A stretch of DNA of 49,463 nt from Mollicutes bacterium (GTDB lineage: Bacteria; Bacillota_I; Bacilli_A; Izemoplasmatales; Izemoplasmataceae), in the NCBI GenBank assembly GCA_003568315.1, contig PWYL01000070.1, positions 79,266-128,728 on the forward strand, given 5' to 3'. Position numbers and translations under genes: made by a program. Positions 1-8,723 of this stretch are shown here, one piece after another; positions within the stretch are counted from its first letter, which is position 1, and every line of letters begins with the position of its first letter. Under the pieces are notes generated by a model. The model made no database searches and was not told the DNA's origin. It saw only the letters and a program-made list of their open reading frames with translations.

Positions 1-453
1 TACATCATCGTGTTGACAGCGAAGACGACGCTTGAAAGCAAACTCGAACTGCTCGGGAAAGGGGCGGACGATTATCTGTACAAACCTTTTTCCATAGACG
101 AACTGCTGCTCAAACTGAAAAACATCGAATCTCGCATCAAAGCCGAACATGTGCTTGCGCTAAAGGCCCCGCCGGGAAGACTCACCATCAAGGAAAAGAC
201 GAACAGGGTGCTACTCGATGGCGAACGCGTCTCGCTCAATAACACCGAATACCGCATTCTCCGCCACATGGCCCGCCATGCGGAGCAAATTCTCTCACGG
301 AACCAGATCATCGAAGCATGTCTACGGGATAGCGAAGCCTTCGACCGCATCATCGACGTGTATGTCAAGAATCTGCGCAAAAAAATCGGCCCGGACCTCA
401 TCGAGACCGTCTACGGCGCGGGCTATCGCCTCAGAGGTGAGAAACATGGATAA
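1..453 (+). CDS. OmpR-family response regulator, C-terminal part (5' end outside window)
   Basis: The reading frame is already open at base 1, so the gene is partial. The visible protein begins in the last part of the receiver domain: a VLTAK strand, then GADDYLYKPF with the conserved Lys-Pro-Phe. A winged-helix DNA-binding domain of the OmpR/PhoB type follows (NNTEYRILRHMARH, then DVYVKNLRKKIG and the YGAGYRL wing). The phosphoacceptor Asp lies upstream of the window. The gene ends ATGGATAA-style, overlapping the start of the histidine kinase by 8 bases, so the two form a two-component pair. The next genes encode a small membrane protein and a copper-binding CueP, so a metal or envelope-stress stimulus is plausible. 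The stimulus itself is inferred from context only. Confidence 0.93.
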   Translation, partial: YIIVLTAKTTLESKLELLGKGADDYLYKPFSIDELLLKLKNIESRIKAEHVLALKAPPGRLTIKEKTNRVLLDGERVSLNNTEYRILRHMARHAEQILSRNQIIEACLRDSEAFDRIIDVYVKNLRKKIGPDLIETVYGAGYRLRGEKHG

Positions 454-1672
454 GCTGTCGCACTATTTTCGTACACATTTTTCCAAGGCTTTCAAGGTGG
501 CCTTCACCGTCGTTTTCATTCTCGTGAACGTCACGGTAGTCCTCGTGAACACCATCCACATCCGCAACCAGATGCGCATGCAGAACGATTCGCTCGTCGA
601 GATGGTCGAGCATTTGAGCACCGTAGAGGACGAAGAGACGGTGATCACCTATCTGACCCATTATGGACACACGCACCGGGTATTTCTCCGCTATGCGACC
701 ATAGACGGACAATACTCGTATGAAACCGCGGTAGCACCGGAAGACTACGAAATGTATACCGTCATGGTGGGAGGAGAAGAAGTCGCAGAGCTTTCCGTGG
801 ACAACGCCCAATCCGACATCCTGATGGCGAACGCCACCTATCTCACCACTCTGAACGTGGTGCTTGTCGCGATCTATGCCGGAGGGATGCTCTATTTCCA
901 CAGAAGGAACAAGCGATTGAACGCGGTCGTCTTGGAGGACCTTTCCGCCGTGCAGCGCCGGATTGAAGGAAGACATTCGGCCCACGCTTTCCGCATCGAG
1001 GATTTCCAAGCGATCGATAACGCCCTCGAAGAGGCGTTCGAGCGGCTGCAAAAGCTACAAGAATCCCACCGTCGCCACATCCGCACCCTCGCACACGACA
1101 TCCGCACCCCCCTCACCATTCTCAAAGGGACCCTGGAAGGAATCCGGGAGGGTCGTTTGCAGGACCAGGACGAGGCTTTCGATTCGGCGGCGGAAGGGGC
1201 CGTCCGCATCGATGGCCTCATCGAGCGCATCATGTACACCGACGAAAGACAATCGCCGGGGAACGCCTCGCTCTCACGAATCATTCTGGAGCGTCTGCAG
1301 GCACACCGTGCGCTTTTTGAGAGGAAAGGCCTCTCGCTCCGGCACGACATCGCCGAAGGTGTCACCCTCGGAGTTTCCGGCGAAGAGGCCAAACGCCTTA
1401 TCGAGCATCTGCTTTTGAACGCCTACAACCATACCCCCGAAGGCGGTCTTGTGAAAGTCGTCCTCACGAGAGATCCCACCATCCTGACCGTTACCGATGA
1501 TGGAGAGGGCATGGACGAGAAGACCCGACGCACCCTCTTCGATGGGGACCGGCCCCAACGCGGCATCGGTATGTTGATTGTCAAGGATATCGTGGACCGG
1601 ACGGACGGCGAAATCGAGATTGAAAGCCGGGTCAATGAAGGGACCGAAATCCGCATCCGTCTCGGTTCATAA
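446..1672 (+). CDS. Sensor histidine kinase
   Basis: 408-residue membrane kinase, partner of the response regulator it overlaps. An N-terminal membrane helix (about residues 17-37) and a second (about 133-152) bracket an extracytoplasmic sensor loop of about 95 residues. The HisKA box LAHDIRTPLT puts the phosphorylated residue at His217. The N box (LLLNAYNHTPEGG) and G1 box (DDGEGM) of the HATPase domain follow, with RGIGMLIVKDIV near the end. The ATG at 446 was preferred to upstream in-frame codons because it gives the usual 8-base overlap and starts directly before the first helix. The sensor loop has no domain I recognise, so the ligand is unknown. Proximity to cueP makes copper or another thiophilic metal a reasonable guess. 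Confidence 0.93.
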   Translation: MDKLSHYFRTHFSKAFKVAFTVVFILVNVTVVLVNTIHIRNQMRMQNDSLVEMVEHLSTVEDEETVITYLTHYGHTHRVFLRYATIDGQYSYETAVAPEDYEMYTVMVGGEEVAELSVDNAQSDILMANATYLTTLNVVLVAIYAGGMLYFHRRNKRLNAVVLEDLSAVQRRIEGRHSAHAFRIEDFQAIDNALEEAFERLQKLQESHRRHIRTLAHDIRTPLTILKGTLEGIREGRLQDQDEAFDSAAEGAVRIDGLIERIMYTDERQSPGNASLSRIILERLQAHRALFERKGLSLRHDIAEGVTLGVSGEEAKRLIEHLLLNAYNHTPEGGLVKVVLTRDPTILTVTDDGEGMDEKTRRTLFDGDRPQRGIGMLIVKDIVDRTDGEIEIESRVNEGTEIRIRLGS

Positions 1673-1715
1673 TTCGTTCACAGTTTTTGCCTATCCTGTG
1701 GACGGAGGTGGAAAC

Positions 1716-2039
1716 ATGAACGTATTGAAAACCACACTGGCGGCTTTGAGAATCTTCCTTCTCATCGCCGGCGCTGTCACGCTCGGATTCTTTATCTACA
1801 GCGGCTTCTCCCCGGGGACGTTTTATGGCATGATGCACGGCGCATGGTTCCCGTTGCACGCTTTCGGCATGGTGGTATTCTGGGGACTTGTCCTCACGGT
1901 GGTCGTCACCATTTTCAAGACATCGTATGAAAAGACCCCTGAAGACACCACGGAAGTGGCGGAGCGCCGCTACGCCCGGGGCGAGATCGACAAGGAGACA
2001 TATCTCGAGATCAAACGCACACTGGATGAGAGACGGTGA
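1716..2039 (+). CDS. Small membrane protein with C-terminal SHOCT domain
   Basis: 107 residues with two hydrophobic helices (about 9-30 and 45-68) and a C-terminal SHOCT-type segment (AERRYARGEIDKETYLEIKRTL). SHOCT segments are short oligomerisation motifs found at protein ends. The ATG at 1716 follows a clear GGAGGTG ribosome-binding site by five bases. The stop overlaps the GTG start of the cueP-like gene, so the two are translationally coupled. Nothing catalytic is visible. Similar proteins are common beside two-component systems and copper genes, but the function is unknown. Confidence 0.8.
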   Translation: MNVLKTTLAALRIFLLIAGAVTLGFFIYSGFSPGTFYGMMHGAWFPLHAFGMVVFWGLVLTVVVTIFKTSYEKTPEDTTEVAERRYARGEIDKETYLEIKRTLDERR

Positions 2040-2587
2040 AATGGAGCACAATTTTCGGCTTGATGGCGGTTTTTGGTGTCACGATCGTCGCCATCCTTTT
2101 CGCCGCATTTGACCGGTCGACGGAAGATGTGCTTGCAAAACACGGCCTTGACGGCATGGAGATATCCGAGATGGTCGAACACCTCGAAGCGACCACGCTC
2201 GATTCCGAAGAGCTCGTGGCCGCGGTTGACGGAGAGAAACTGTATCTCGTCACGGAAAAAGAGACTATCAAACTCCCAATTGAGAACGACATGTTCTATC
2301 TTTCTTTCGCTCCCTACCGCATTGCTACCCATCCTTGCGCAACACACAATCTCACCACATGCCAAGGTGAATTGACTAACGAACCCTTCGAGGTGCTTGT
2401 GGAGAGCGAGGGCGAAATCCTGTTCGAGGGGACGGTGACCACCCGGGACAACGGCTTCAAGGGCATCTGGCTCGATCGCGACAGGGAAGCCACGATCCAC
2501 GTCTCCCAAGGCGAATACGAGGCGAGTGCGACCATCACCACATATGCCGACTCCCCGACTTGCCTAACGACGCTCCGTCTGGAGTGA
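2036..2587 (+). CDS. cueP: CueP-family copper-binding protein
   Basis: 183 residues. It resembles the copper-binding protein CueP of enterobacteria along most of its length: an HGLDGMEISEMVEHLE-like N-terminal helix region, then FAPYRIATHPCATHNLTTCQGEL, DNGFKGIWL and a terminal CLTTL. The three cysteines used for metal binding in that family are all present (Cys101, Cys109, Cys176). An N-terminal hydrophobic helix (about residues 5-25) without a lipobox implies a membrane-anchored or secreted protein facing outward. The start is a GTG overlapping the stop of the SHOCT gene. The family is known to bind copper and deliver it to periplasmic superoxide dismutase in Salmonella. Its role in a Gram-positive anaerobe is inferred to be copper sequestration. 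Confidence 0.85.
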   Translation: MKWSTIFGLMAVFGVTIVAILFAAFDRSTEDVLAKHGLDGMEISEMVEHLEATTLDSEELVAAVDGEKLYLVTEKETIKLPIENDMFYLSFAPYRIATHPCATHNLTTCQGELTNEPFEVLVESEGEILFEGTVTTRDNGFKGIWLDRDREATIHVSQGEYEASATITTYADSPTCLTTLRLE

Positions 2588-2654
2588 ACGTCCACAATCG
2601 CAAGAATGCAAAAAGAAGAGACCGTGCCCTTCTTTGGCGGCACAGAGAGTCAGA

Positions 2655-2685
2655 GGCGTTTGAGCCCCTTTTCAAGCGCCTTTTT
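2655..2685 (+). terminator. Intrinsic terminator after cueP
   Basis: Stem GGCGTTTGA (2655-2663) pairs with TCAAGCGCC (2672-2680) with one G-U pair and is followed by five T. It lies about 70 bases past the cueP stop and ends the two-component/cueP transcript. Confidence 0.85.
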
Positions 2686-2689
2686 GCAT

Positions 2690-2717
2690 GCGGGACGAGC
2701 AAAAAATCCCGCTTTTT
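2690..2717 (+). terminator. Second, tandem intrinsic terminator
   Basis: Stem GCGGGA (2690-2695) and TCCCGC (2707-2712) with an A-rich loop, followed by TTTTT. It stands four bases after the first terminator's T run. It is probably a back-up that insulates the following operon. Confidence 0.75.
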
Positions 2718-2815
2718 GTCTCATCATGTTCGAAGCATTTTTCAAAGAGAGAGACAGAGACCGAAAACCCCCCGGAACAGCTGGGGAAAAATTTGAAATT
2801 TATCCGCTCCACGTA

Positions 2816-2843
2816 TTGATTTTCACGCAAATCAGCGTATAAT
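2816..2843 (+). promoter_or_regulatory. Promoter of the glutamate fermentation operon
   Basis: TTGATT (2816-2821), 16 bases, then a perfect TATAAT (2838-2843). It is the only strong sigma-A-type promoter in the gap before glmS. Transcription should start near 2850, leaving a leader of about 210 bases. Confidence 0.8.
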
Positions 2844-2851
2844 GAAAATGT

Positions 2852-2865
2852 AGAAAGCGTTTACA
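2852..2865. promoter_or_regulatory. cre site (CcpA operator) at the glutamate operon promoter
   Basis: The minus strand reads TGTAAACGCTTTCT, an exact 14-base match to the cre consensus TGWAARCGYTWNCW. It starts 8 bases after the -10 box and so covers the transcription start, a position where CcpA represses. The CcpA gene itself is outside the window. Confidence 0.75.
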
Positions 2866-3050
2866 AAATGACGGTAAAATCGAGGGTTCCAACGATGAAA
2901 ACGAAGGACTCCAGGACCGTTTCCGTTCATCAAAAAACCGCGTCAGACGGCCTTGTTGCCGTGTTGAGCGTCTTTTATCCACCGTAAAAAAAGGGATGGA
3001 TTCCATCATGAATTTGTCCTTTTTATTGTGTCCGAAAGTTCTTCGAGAGG
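2866..3050 (+). promoter_or_regulatory. Long structured 5' leader of the glm operon, possible attenuator
   Basis: Untranslated leader without a convincing gene. ACGGC (2947-2951) can pair with GCCGT (2958-2962), but also, as part of AGACG (2945-2949), with CGTCT (2969-2973); the two pairings exclude each other. A second hairpin runs from about 2989 to 3024: A-rich arm, GGGA, GATTC, six-base loop, GAATT, TCC, T run. It looks like an intrinsic terminator placed about 35 bases before the glmS start. No B12-box or other riboswitch core that I know was seen. Confidence 0.45.
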
Positions 3051-3059
3051 ATGGTTAGC

Positions 3060-3467
3060 GTGCATACAGTAGTGATTGGTGTCATCGGCGCCGACGTGCA
3101 TGCCGTCGGCAACAAAATCATCGAGCATGTGCTCAAAAAACGTGGCTTCAACGTCGTCAACATCGGTGTGTTGAGTTCGCAGGAGGATTTCATCAACGCC
3201 GCGATCGAGACCGACGCGAAAGCCATCCTCGTCAGCTCACTCTACGGACACGGAGAGATGGACTGCAAGTATATGAAAGAGAATTGTGAAGAGGCCGGAC
3301 TCGGCCATGTGAAACTCTATGTCGGCGGCAACATCGTCGTCGGCAAACAGGATTTCAAGGAGGTAGAGGCTCGCTTCAAGAAGATGGGTTTCGACAGGGT
3401 GTATCCGCCCGGAGCGGACATCGAGGAAGCCGTCGAACAACTCAAGGAGGACCTCGGTAGCCCATGA
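3060..3467 (+). CDS. glmS: Glutamate mutase sigma (small, B12-binding) subunit
   Basis: 135-residue cobalamin-binding subunit (component S) of coenzyme B12-dependent glutamate mutase, which turns L-glutamate into (2S,3S)-3-methylaspartate. The base-off/His-on signature DxHxxG is present as Asp12-Val-His14-Ala-Val-Gly17. Downstream are the family stretches [39 protein letters not shown] and GFDRVYPPG. The GTG at 3060 is preferred because AGAGG lies nine bases upstream. An ATG at 3051 directly touches that ribosome-binding site and would add three residues. The stop overlaps glmL by ATGA. First gene of a nine-gene operon for glutamate fermentation. Confidence 0.96.
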   Translation: MHTVVIGVIGADVHAVGNKIIEHVLKKRGFNVVNIGVLSSQEDFINAAIETDAKAILVSSLYGHGEMDCKYMKENCEEAGLGHVKLYVGGNIVVGKQDFKEVEARFKKMGFDRVYPPGADIEEAVEQLKEDLGSP

Positions 3468-4870
3468 GTGTCCACCTGCTTGTCGATTTCGGTTCCACCT
3501 ACACCAAACTCGTGGCCGTCGACCTCGAAAAGGAGGAAATCGTCGGAACCTCACGCTCGATGACGACCGTCAAGACGGATGTGCTCGAGGGTTTCGATCT
3601 GGCTTTGGAAAAACTCGATAAAGCCCACCCCGATATGGCGGAGATTACCGCCATCTCCGCTTGTTCGAGTGCTGCCGGAGGTCTCAAGATGGCTGCCATC
3701 GGTCTTGTCGAGGAACTCACCGCCGAGGCCGCGAAACGGGCCTGCCTCGGAGCGGGAGCGCTTGTGAACCACGTGTATTCGCATCATCTTGCCAAAAAGG
3801 AGATCAAAGAGCTCCAGCAGGCGAATATCGACATCATCCTCTTGGCCGGTGGCACGAACGGCGGGAACAAGGAATGCATCATCCACAATGCCAAGAAACT
3901 CGCCGAGGCAAAACTCGATGTCCCCATCATCGTCGCCGGCAACAAGGACGCCGAGGACGAGATTGACGAAATCCTCTCCGCTTCCGACACGGAATACTAT
4001 ATCGTCGACAACGTGATGCCGAAACTGCGACAATTGAATGTGGAGTCGGCCAAAGAGGTCATCCGCAAGATCTTCATCACGAAGATTATCGAAGGCAAGG
4101 GCATCAAGAAGGCGGAAGAGAAGACCGGTGAGATCATCATGCCCACACCGGAGGCGGTGTTGCAGGCCGCCGAGCTCCTTGCCAAAGGTCATGAGGACGA
4201 GGAAGGACTCGGCGAACTCATGGTGATCGACATCGGCGGCGCCACGACCGACGTCCATACCATCGGGCGGGGGCTTCCCAAACGCACCGAGGTCATCCTG
4301 AAGGGTCTGCAGGAACCTTTCGCCAAACGCACGGTCGAAGGGGATCTCGGTGTCCGTCACAGCGCCAACGCCCTCCTTTCCATCGTCAGTCCCTTCGGTT
4401 TCCGCAAGTATTATCGGGAACCCGATACGATTGATGAAGACGATCTGGACGACGATTTCTTCGAAAGCGGCGTCAAGAAGCGTCAGGAACAAATCGACTA
4501 CCTTCCCGACAGTGACGAGGAGAGAGCCTTCGACCGGGCGCTCGCGAGAATCTGCACCGATTATTCCATGAGCCGGCACGTCGGCTCCGTCGAAGTCGTC
4601 CACACCCCCTTGGGCAACATGTACTATCAGACCGGCAAGGACCTCACGGGCATGAAGTATGTCATCGGAACGGGCGGTGTCCTCATCTTCAACGAGGACC
4701 CGAAAGCCATCCTCCGGGAGGTCCAGCACAAAAGTGACAAGAAGCTCGAACTCCGTCCCACGGACTCGGAGCCCTTGATTGACGAGAAATACATCATGTC
4801 CGCCATGGGACTCTTGGGGCAGAAACATCCGAAACTCGCCTTGAGACTCTTGAAACGCCATTTGAAATAG
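3464..4870 (+). CDS. glmL: Glutamate mutase-associated protein GlmL (MutL)
   Basis: 468-residue ASKHA-fold ATPase that usually lies between the two glutamate mutase subunit genes. It is thought to reactivate or chaperone the B12 enzyme. The N terminus has the phosphate-1 motif [17 protein letters not shown] second ATP-binding segment [15 protein letters not shown] lies near residue 250, and an acidic stretch ([13 protein letters not shown]) near 325. Length and motifs match GlmL. Overlaps glmS by four bases; 20 bases separate it from glmE. It is not the DNA mismatch protein of the same alternative name. Confidence 0.94.
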   Translation: MSVHLLVDFGSTYTKLVAVDLEKEEIVGTSRSMTTVKTDVLEGFDLALEKLDKAHPDMAEITAISACSSAAGGLKMAAIGLVEELTAEAAKRACLGAGALVNHVYSHHLAKKEIKELQQANIDIILLAGGTNGGNKECIIHNAKKLAEAKLDVPIIVAGNKDAEDEIDEILSASDTEYYIVDNVMPKLRQLNVESAKEVIRKIFITKIIEGKGIKKAEEKTGEIIMPTPEAVLQAAELLAKGHEDEEGLGELMVIDIGGATTDVHTIGRGLPKRTEVILKGLQEPFAKRTVEGDLGVRHSANALLSIVSPFGFRKYYREPDTIDEDDLDDDFFESGVKKRQEQIDYLPDSDEERAFDRALARICTDYSMSRHVGSVEVVHTPLGNMYYQTGKDLTGMKYVIGTGGVLIFNEDPKAILREVQHKSDKKLELRPTDSEPLIDEKYIMSAMGLLGQKHPKLALRLLKRHLK

Positions 4871-4890
4871 ACTGGACCGGGGAGATAGAT

Positions 4891-6369
4891 ATGGTCAAGA
4901 ACAAGAAGGTTTCCCGCGAGGAATTCGAACGCATACGCCGTGACGTCCGCGAGCAATGGCCGACGGGACTCTCCGAGGATTTGGAGTTTGAACGCTCAAT
5001 CGAGCGTTTGCAATCCATCCCGAGGGAGAAGGATTTTTCAAAGAAGCTCCGCGTCGCGAAAGCGGAAGGCCTCACCCTCACGCAACCCAGGGCCGGGGTC
5101 GCACTCGTGGACGAGCACATCGAACTCTTGAACTTCCTCGCCAAGGAGGGCGAGGCGGACCTTTTGCCCACGACGATCGACTCCTACACCCGCCAGAACC
5201 GTCACAGCAGCGCCGAAGATGCCATAAGACAATCCGAGAAGCAGAAGCGCTCGCTCTTGAACGGTTTTCCCGCCGTGAACCACGGCGTTGAGGCTTGCAA
5301 GCGCGTGCAGGACGAAGTGCCCGTTCCCGTGCAGGCTCGTCACGGCACCCCCGACGCGCGACTCCTATCCGAGATCATCCATGCGGCCGGCTGGACCTCG
5401 AACGAAGGCGGCGGCGTCTCTTACAACATCCCCTACGCCAAGAACATCAGCCTCGAGGACAGCATCCGCTATTGGCAATATGTGGACCGTCTTGTGGGCA
5501 TCTATGCCGAAAACGGCATCGAGATCAACCGCGAGCCCTTCGGCCCCTTGACGGGAACACTCGTTCCGCCTTCCATCACCCACACCGTGGCCATCATCGA
5601 GGCCATCCTCGCCGCCGAGCAGGGAGTCAAAAACATCACAGTGGGCTATGGACAATGCGGTAATGTCGTGCAAGACGTGGCGGCGCTCCGGACCCTTGAT
5701 TCCCTCACGAACTACTATCTCAAGCTCTTCGGCTATGAGGACGTCTTCGTGACGACGGTCTTCCATCAATGGATGGGCGGTTTCCCCGCCGACGAAGCGA
5801 AAGCGATGGGCATCATCTCTTTGGCTTCGGCGGTCGCGGCCTTGGGAGGCGCGACGAAGATGATCACGAAAAGCCCGCATGAGTCACAGGGTATTCCCAC
5901 GAAGGAAGCGAACGCGGAAGGCTTGCGCGCCTCCAAGATCGTCACCCGCCTCTTGAAAGAACAGACCTTCCCCAAAGCGAAGACGCTCGAGACCGAAGAA
6001 GAACTCATCAAGAAGGAGGTCCATTCTCTCCTCTATGCGACCTTGAACATCGGCAAGGGGGATTTCGCCGAAGGCGCGGTGCGTGCCTTCGAGGCCGGAA
6101 TTCTCGATGTCCCCTTCGCCCCGAGCGAGATGAACCGGGGTTTGGTCCTTCCCGCCCGGGACGACCTTGGCAACATCCGTATCCACGAATTCGGTCAGCT
6201 CCCCTTCGGCGACGACATCAAGACCTATCACCGCCAATGCCTCGAGCGGAGAGCGAAGAAGGAGAAGCGTGAAGTCTCCTTCCAGATGACCATCGACGAC
6301 ATCTATGCCGTCAGCAGGGGCAGACTCGTCGGCGGTGAAGAATTGCCGAAAGGATTCGATACCCCATGA
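4891..6369 (+). CDS. glmE: Glutamate mutase epsilon (catalytic) subunit
   Basis: 492-residue component E of glutamate mutase. It forms the TIM barrel in which adenosylcobalamin homolysis drives the glutamate to methylaspartate carbon-skeleton rearrangement. Recognisable family segments include [70 protein letters not shown] and [15 protein letters not shown]. Length agrees with clostridial enzymes (about 483). A GGGGAGATAGAT-like SD precedes the ATG at 4891. Overlaps mal by four bases, so the product is passed directly to the next enzyme of the operon. Confidence 0.96.
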   Translation: MVKNKKVSREEFERIRRDVREQWPTGLSEDLEFERSIERLQSIPREKDFSKKLRVAKAEGLTLTQPRAGVALVDEHIELLNFLAKEGEADLLPTTIDSYTRQNRHSSAEDAIRQSEKQKRSLLNGFPAVNHGVEACKRVQDEVPVPVQARHGTPDARLLSEIIHAAGWTSNEGGGVSYNIPYAKNISLEDSIRYWQYVDRLVGIYAENGIEINREPFGPLTGTLVPPSITHTVAIIEAILAAEQGVKNITVGYGQCGNVVQDVAALRTLDSLTNYYLKLFGYEDVFVTTVFHQWMGGFPADEAKAMGIISLASAVAALGGATKMITKSPHESQGIPTKEANAEGLRASKIVTRLLKEQTFPKAKTLETEEELIKKEVHSLLYATLNIGKGDFAEGAVRAFEAGILDVPFAPSEMNRGLVLPARDDLGNIRIHEFGQLPFGDDIKTYHRQCLERRAKKEKREVSFQMTIDDIYAVSRGRLVGGEELPKGFDTP

Positions 6370-7628
6370 AGATTGTTGATGTGATCACCGCCCCGGGGTT
6401 CACCGGCTTCTATTTCGATGACCAGGCCGCAATCAAGGCCGGGGCCGAACAAGACCATTTCACCTATGAAGGGGAGGCCGTGACTCCCCATTTCAAGGCC
6501 ATCCGCCAAGCGGGTGAGGCGCTCTCGATCATGCTCGTGCTCGAAAACGGCATGACCGCTTACGGAGACGCCTGCGCCGTGCAGTATTCCGGTGCCGCGG
6601 GCCGCGACAGGCTTTTTGACGCTCTGGACCAGGAGGCCTATTTCCACGAACACTTGAAAGAACGATTCATAGGCCTCGATGTGGACCATTTCCGCCAGAA
6701 CGCGGAACACTTCGACCGTCTCCTCATCGAGGGGGAACGTATCCACACCGCCCTCCGCTACGGCATAACCCAGGCGCTGCTTGAAGCCACCGCCAAGGCC
6801 AAAGGCCTCACCATGTGCGAGATCGTCCGCAAAGAATACCGGATTGAAGACGACGAATACCGCTTGATCCCCATCTTTGCCCAAAGCGGGGACGACCGCT
6901 ACACGAACGTCGACAAGATGATCATCAAGGAGGTCGAGGTGCTTCCGCACGCCCTCATCAACAGCGTCCGGCACAAACTCGGCCAAAAGGGCGAACTCCT
7001 GAAAGAATACGTCCGCTGGCTCCGCAACCGCATACTGCAGAAACGTCTGCGTGAAGATTACCACCCGATTCTCCATCTCGACGTCTATGGCACGATCGGC
7101 ATGATTTTCGACGAGGACATCGAGGCGAGCTATAGGTACTTGAAGGCGCTTTCCGACACGGCAGAGCCCTTCAGCCTCCGCATCGAAGGCCCCATCGACA
7201 AGGGGAACCGCGAAGATACGATGCTCGCTTTGAAAGCCTTGAAAGAACGCATCGACGCCGATGACGACTGCCATGTCGAGATTGTCGCCGATGAATGGTG
7301 CAACACCTTGGAGGATGTCAAATATTTCGCCGACAACGACGCCGCCCACATGGTGCAGGTGAAAACACCCGACCTCGGCGGCGTGAACAACTCCATCGAG
7401 GCCCTGCGCTATTGTCTGAAAAAGGGTGTGGGCGCCTACAGCGGCGGCTCCTGCAACGAGACGAACATCAGCGCCGAGGTGACGACCTCGATCGCCATGG
7501 CGACCAACGCCAAACAATGTCTCGCCAAACCGGGCATGGGCTCCGATGAGGGCATCATGATCGTGAAGAACCATATGCAGAGGACGCTCGCCCTAATCGA
7601 AAACCGAAGGAAGAAGGGCGGATCATGA
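6366..7628 (+). CDS. mal: Methylaspartate ammonia-lyase
   Basis: 420-residue enolase-superfamily lyase. It removes ammonia from threo-3-methylaspartate to give mesaconate, the second step of the methylaspartate pathway. The N terminus [32 protein letters not shown] is typical. Metal-ligand and barrel segments ([35 protein letters not shown]) follow. The C-terminal [19 protein letters not shown] and KPGMGSDEG are also characteristic. Length matches the clostridial enzyme (413). Overlaps glmE and citD by four bases each. Confidence 0.96.
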   Translation: MKIVDVITAPGFTGFYFDDQAAIKAGAEQDHFTYEGEAVTPHFKAIRQAGEALSIMLVLENGMTAYGDACAVQYSGAAGRDRLFDALDQEAYFHEHLKERFIGLDVDHFRQNAEHFDRLLIEGERIHTALRYGITQALLEATAKAKGLTMCEIVRKEYRIEDDEYRLIPIFAQSGDDRYTNVDKMIIKEVEVLPHALINSVRHKLGQKGELLKEYVRWLRNRILQKRLREDYHPILHLDVYGTIGMIFDEDIEASYRYLKALSDTAEPFSLRIEGPIDKGNREDTMLALKALKERIDADDDCHVEIVADEWCNTLEDVKYFADNDAAHMVQVKTPDLGGVNNSIEALRYCLKKGVGAYSGGSCNETNISAEVTTSIAMATNAKQCLAKPGMGSDEGIMIVKNHMQRTLALIENRRKKGGS

Positions 7629-7891
7629 AAAAAGAGATCATCACCGGCAGTCTGGAATCGAGTGATTGTCTCATCAGGGTATCTCCCGCGGAAAAATTGG
7701 AGATCGAACTCGAGACCGTCGTCCGCGAGGGGTTTTACGAGCACATCAAAAACCTCCTCGAAGAGACCGCGAAAGCCGAAGGAGCAAAGCGAGTCCGTAT
7801 CACATGCAAGGACCAGGGGGCTTTGGACTACACCATCAAGGCCCGTTTGCAAGTGGCGTTGAGAAAATTCAAGGAGGAAGGCCATGGCTAG
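7625..7891 (+). CDS. citD: Citramalate/citrate lyase acyl carrier protein (gamma subunit)
   Basis: 88-residue carrier subunit that bears the phosphoribosyl-dephospho-CoA prosthetic group. The attachment Ser is in GSLESSDCLIRVSP near the N terminus, as in CitD proteins. It carries the acetyl thioester between the alpha and beta subunits. Because it directly follows glutamate mutase and methylaspartate ammonia-lyase, the lyase probably acts on (S)-citramalate, not citrate; that choice is inferred from context. Overlaps mal by four bases and citE by eight. Confidence 0.93.
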   Translation: MKKEIITGSLESSDCLIRVSPAEKLEIELETVVREGFYEHIKNLLEETAKAEGAKRVRITCKDQGALDYTIKARLQVALRKFKEEGHG

Positions 7892-8723
7892 GAGCTATCT
7901 CTTCATCCCGGGCAATGTGCCCAGGATGCTCACGAACGCCGACGTGTTCGAGGCGGATGCGCTCATCATCGATTGGGAGGATGCGATCCATGCGAACGAG
8001 AAGGACGAGGCCCGCGAATTGACAATCGCCTATCTCGAAAGCCACCGTCCCGAGAACACTCGCGTCTATGTGCGCATAAACAGCGATGAAGAACTCATCG
8101 CGAAGGACAGCGAAGCCTTGAAGGGGAAAGACGTCGACGGTATCGTCCTTCCCAAGGCTTCGCGCGCCACGCTTTCCCTTTATGAGAAACTCTTTTCCGA
8201 CAAAGAGCCCTTTCCGGTGATCGCTCTCGTGGAAACCCCCGCCGCTTTCTTCGAACTCGGGGAAATCGCCGCCCATGAACGGGTCCACGCCCTCTTTCTC
8301 GGCGGCGAGGATTTCCGCACCGCCATCGGGGCGGAAAGGACCGAAAACGCCGAAGAGCTCCTCTTCGCGAGGAACATGGTCGTCCTCGCCGCGAAAGCGA
8401 ACGATATCACGGCCATCGACACCCCGTTCACGAGCCTGAAAGAAGCAGGGCTCGAAGAAGACTGCCGAAGAGGGAAGGCCCTCGGTTTCGACGCCAAGAG
8501 CGCGATCCATCCCGACCAGATTGCTTCGATCAACCGGATTTTCTCTCCTGCCAAGAAGGAGATCCGCGAAGCCAAACGAATCCTCAAACGCCATGAGGAG
8601 GAAGGCAGCATGCGCTTCAGCCTTGATGGGAAGATGGTCGACAGACCCATCATCGAACGGGCGAAAAGACTTCTCGAGAAGGCGCGTCTTTACGGCATGA
8701 CGGATTCGGAGGACGACCGATGA
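7884..8723 (+). CDS. citE: Citramalate/citrate lyase beta subunit
   Basis: 279-residue CitE-family protein (HpcH/HpaI fold) that cleaves the acyl-thioester intermediate. With citramalyl-ACP this gives pyruvate and acetyl-ACP; with citryl-ACP, oxaloacetate. Typical segments: RSYLFIPGNVPRML, ALIIDWEDAIHANEKDEAR with the acidic metal/substrate residues, VRINSDEEL, GIVLPKA, ALVETPAAF, LFLGGEDF and GFDAKSAIHPDQI. Aspartate-Trp-Glu replaces the commoner Asp-Leu-Glu in the early acidic motif. Overlaps citD and citF. Confidence 0.94.
   Translation: MARSYLFIPGNVPRMLTNADVFEADALIIDWEDAIHANEKDEARELTIAYLESHRPENTRVYVRINSDEELIAKDSEALKGKDVDGIVLPKASRATLSLYEKLFSDKEPFPVIALVETPAAFFELGEIAAHERVHALFLGGEDFRTAIGAERTENAEELLFARNMVVLAAKANDITAIDTPFTSLKEAGLEEDCRRGKALGFDAKSAIHPDQIASINRIFSPAKKEIREAKRILKRHEEEGSMRFSLDGKMVDRPIIERAKRLLEKARLYGMTDSEDDR

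Noticed and set aside
2606-2842. 78-codon plus-strand frame after cueP
   Set aside because: It runs through two intrinsic terminators and into the next promoter. It has no SD and no protein-like features.
2866-3050. Cobalamin riboswitch upstream of B12-dependent glutamate mutase
   Set aside because: Looked for because the pathway uses B12, but no B12-box core was seen and the leader is at the lower end of the usual length.
3464-4870. DNA mismatch repair MutL
   Set aside because: The alternative name MutL for the glutamate mutase accessory protein is a homonym. The sequence is an ASKHA ATPase lying between glmS and glmE.
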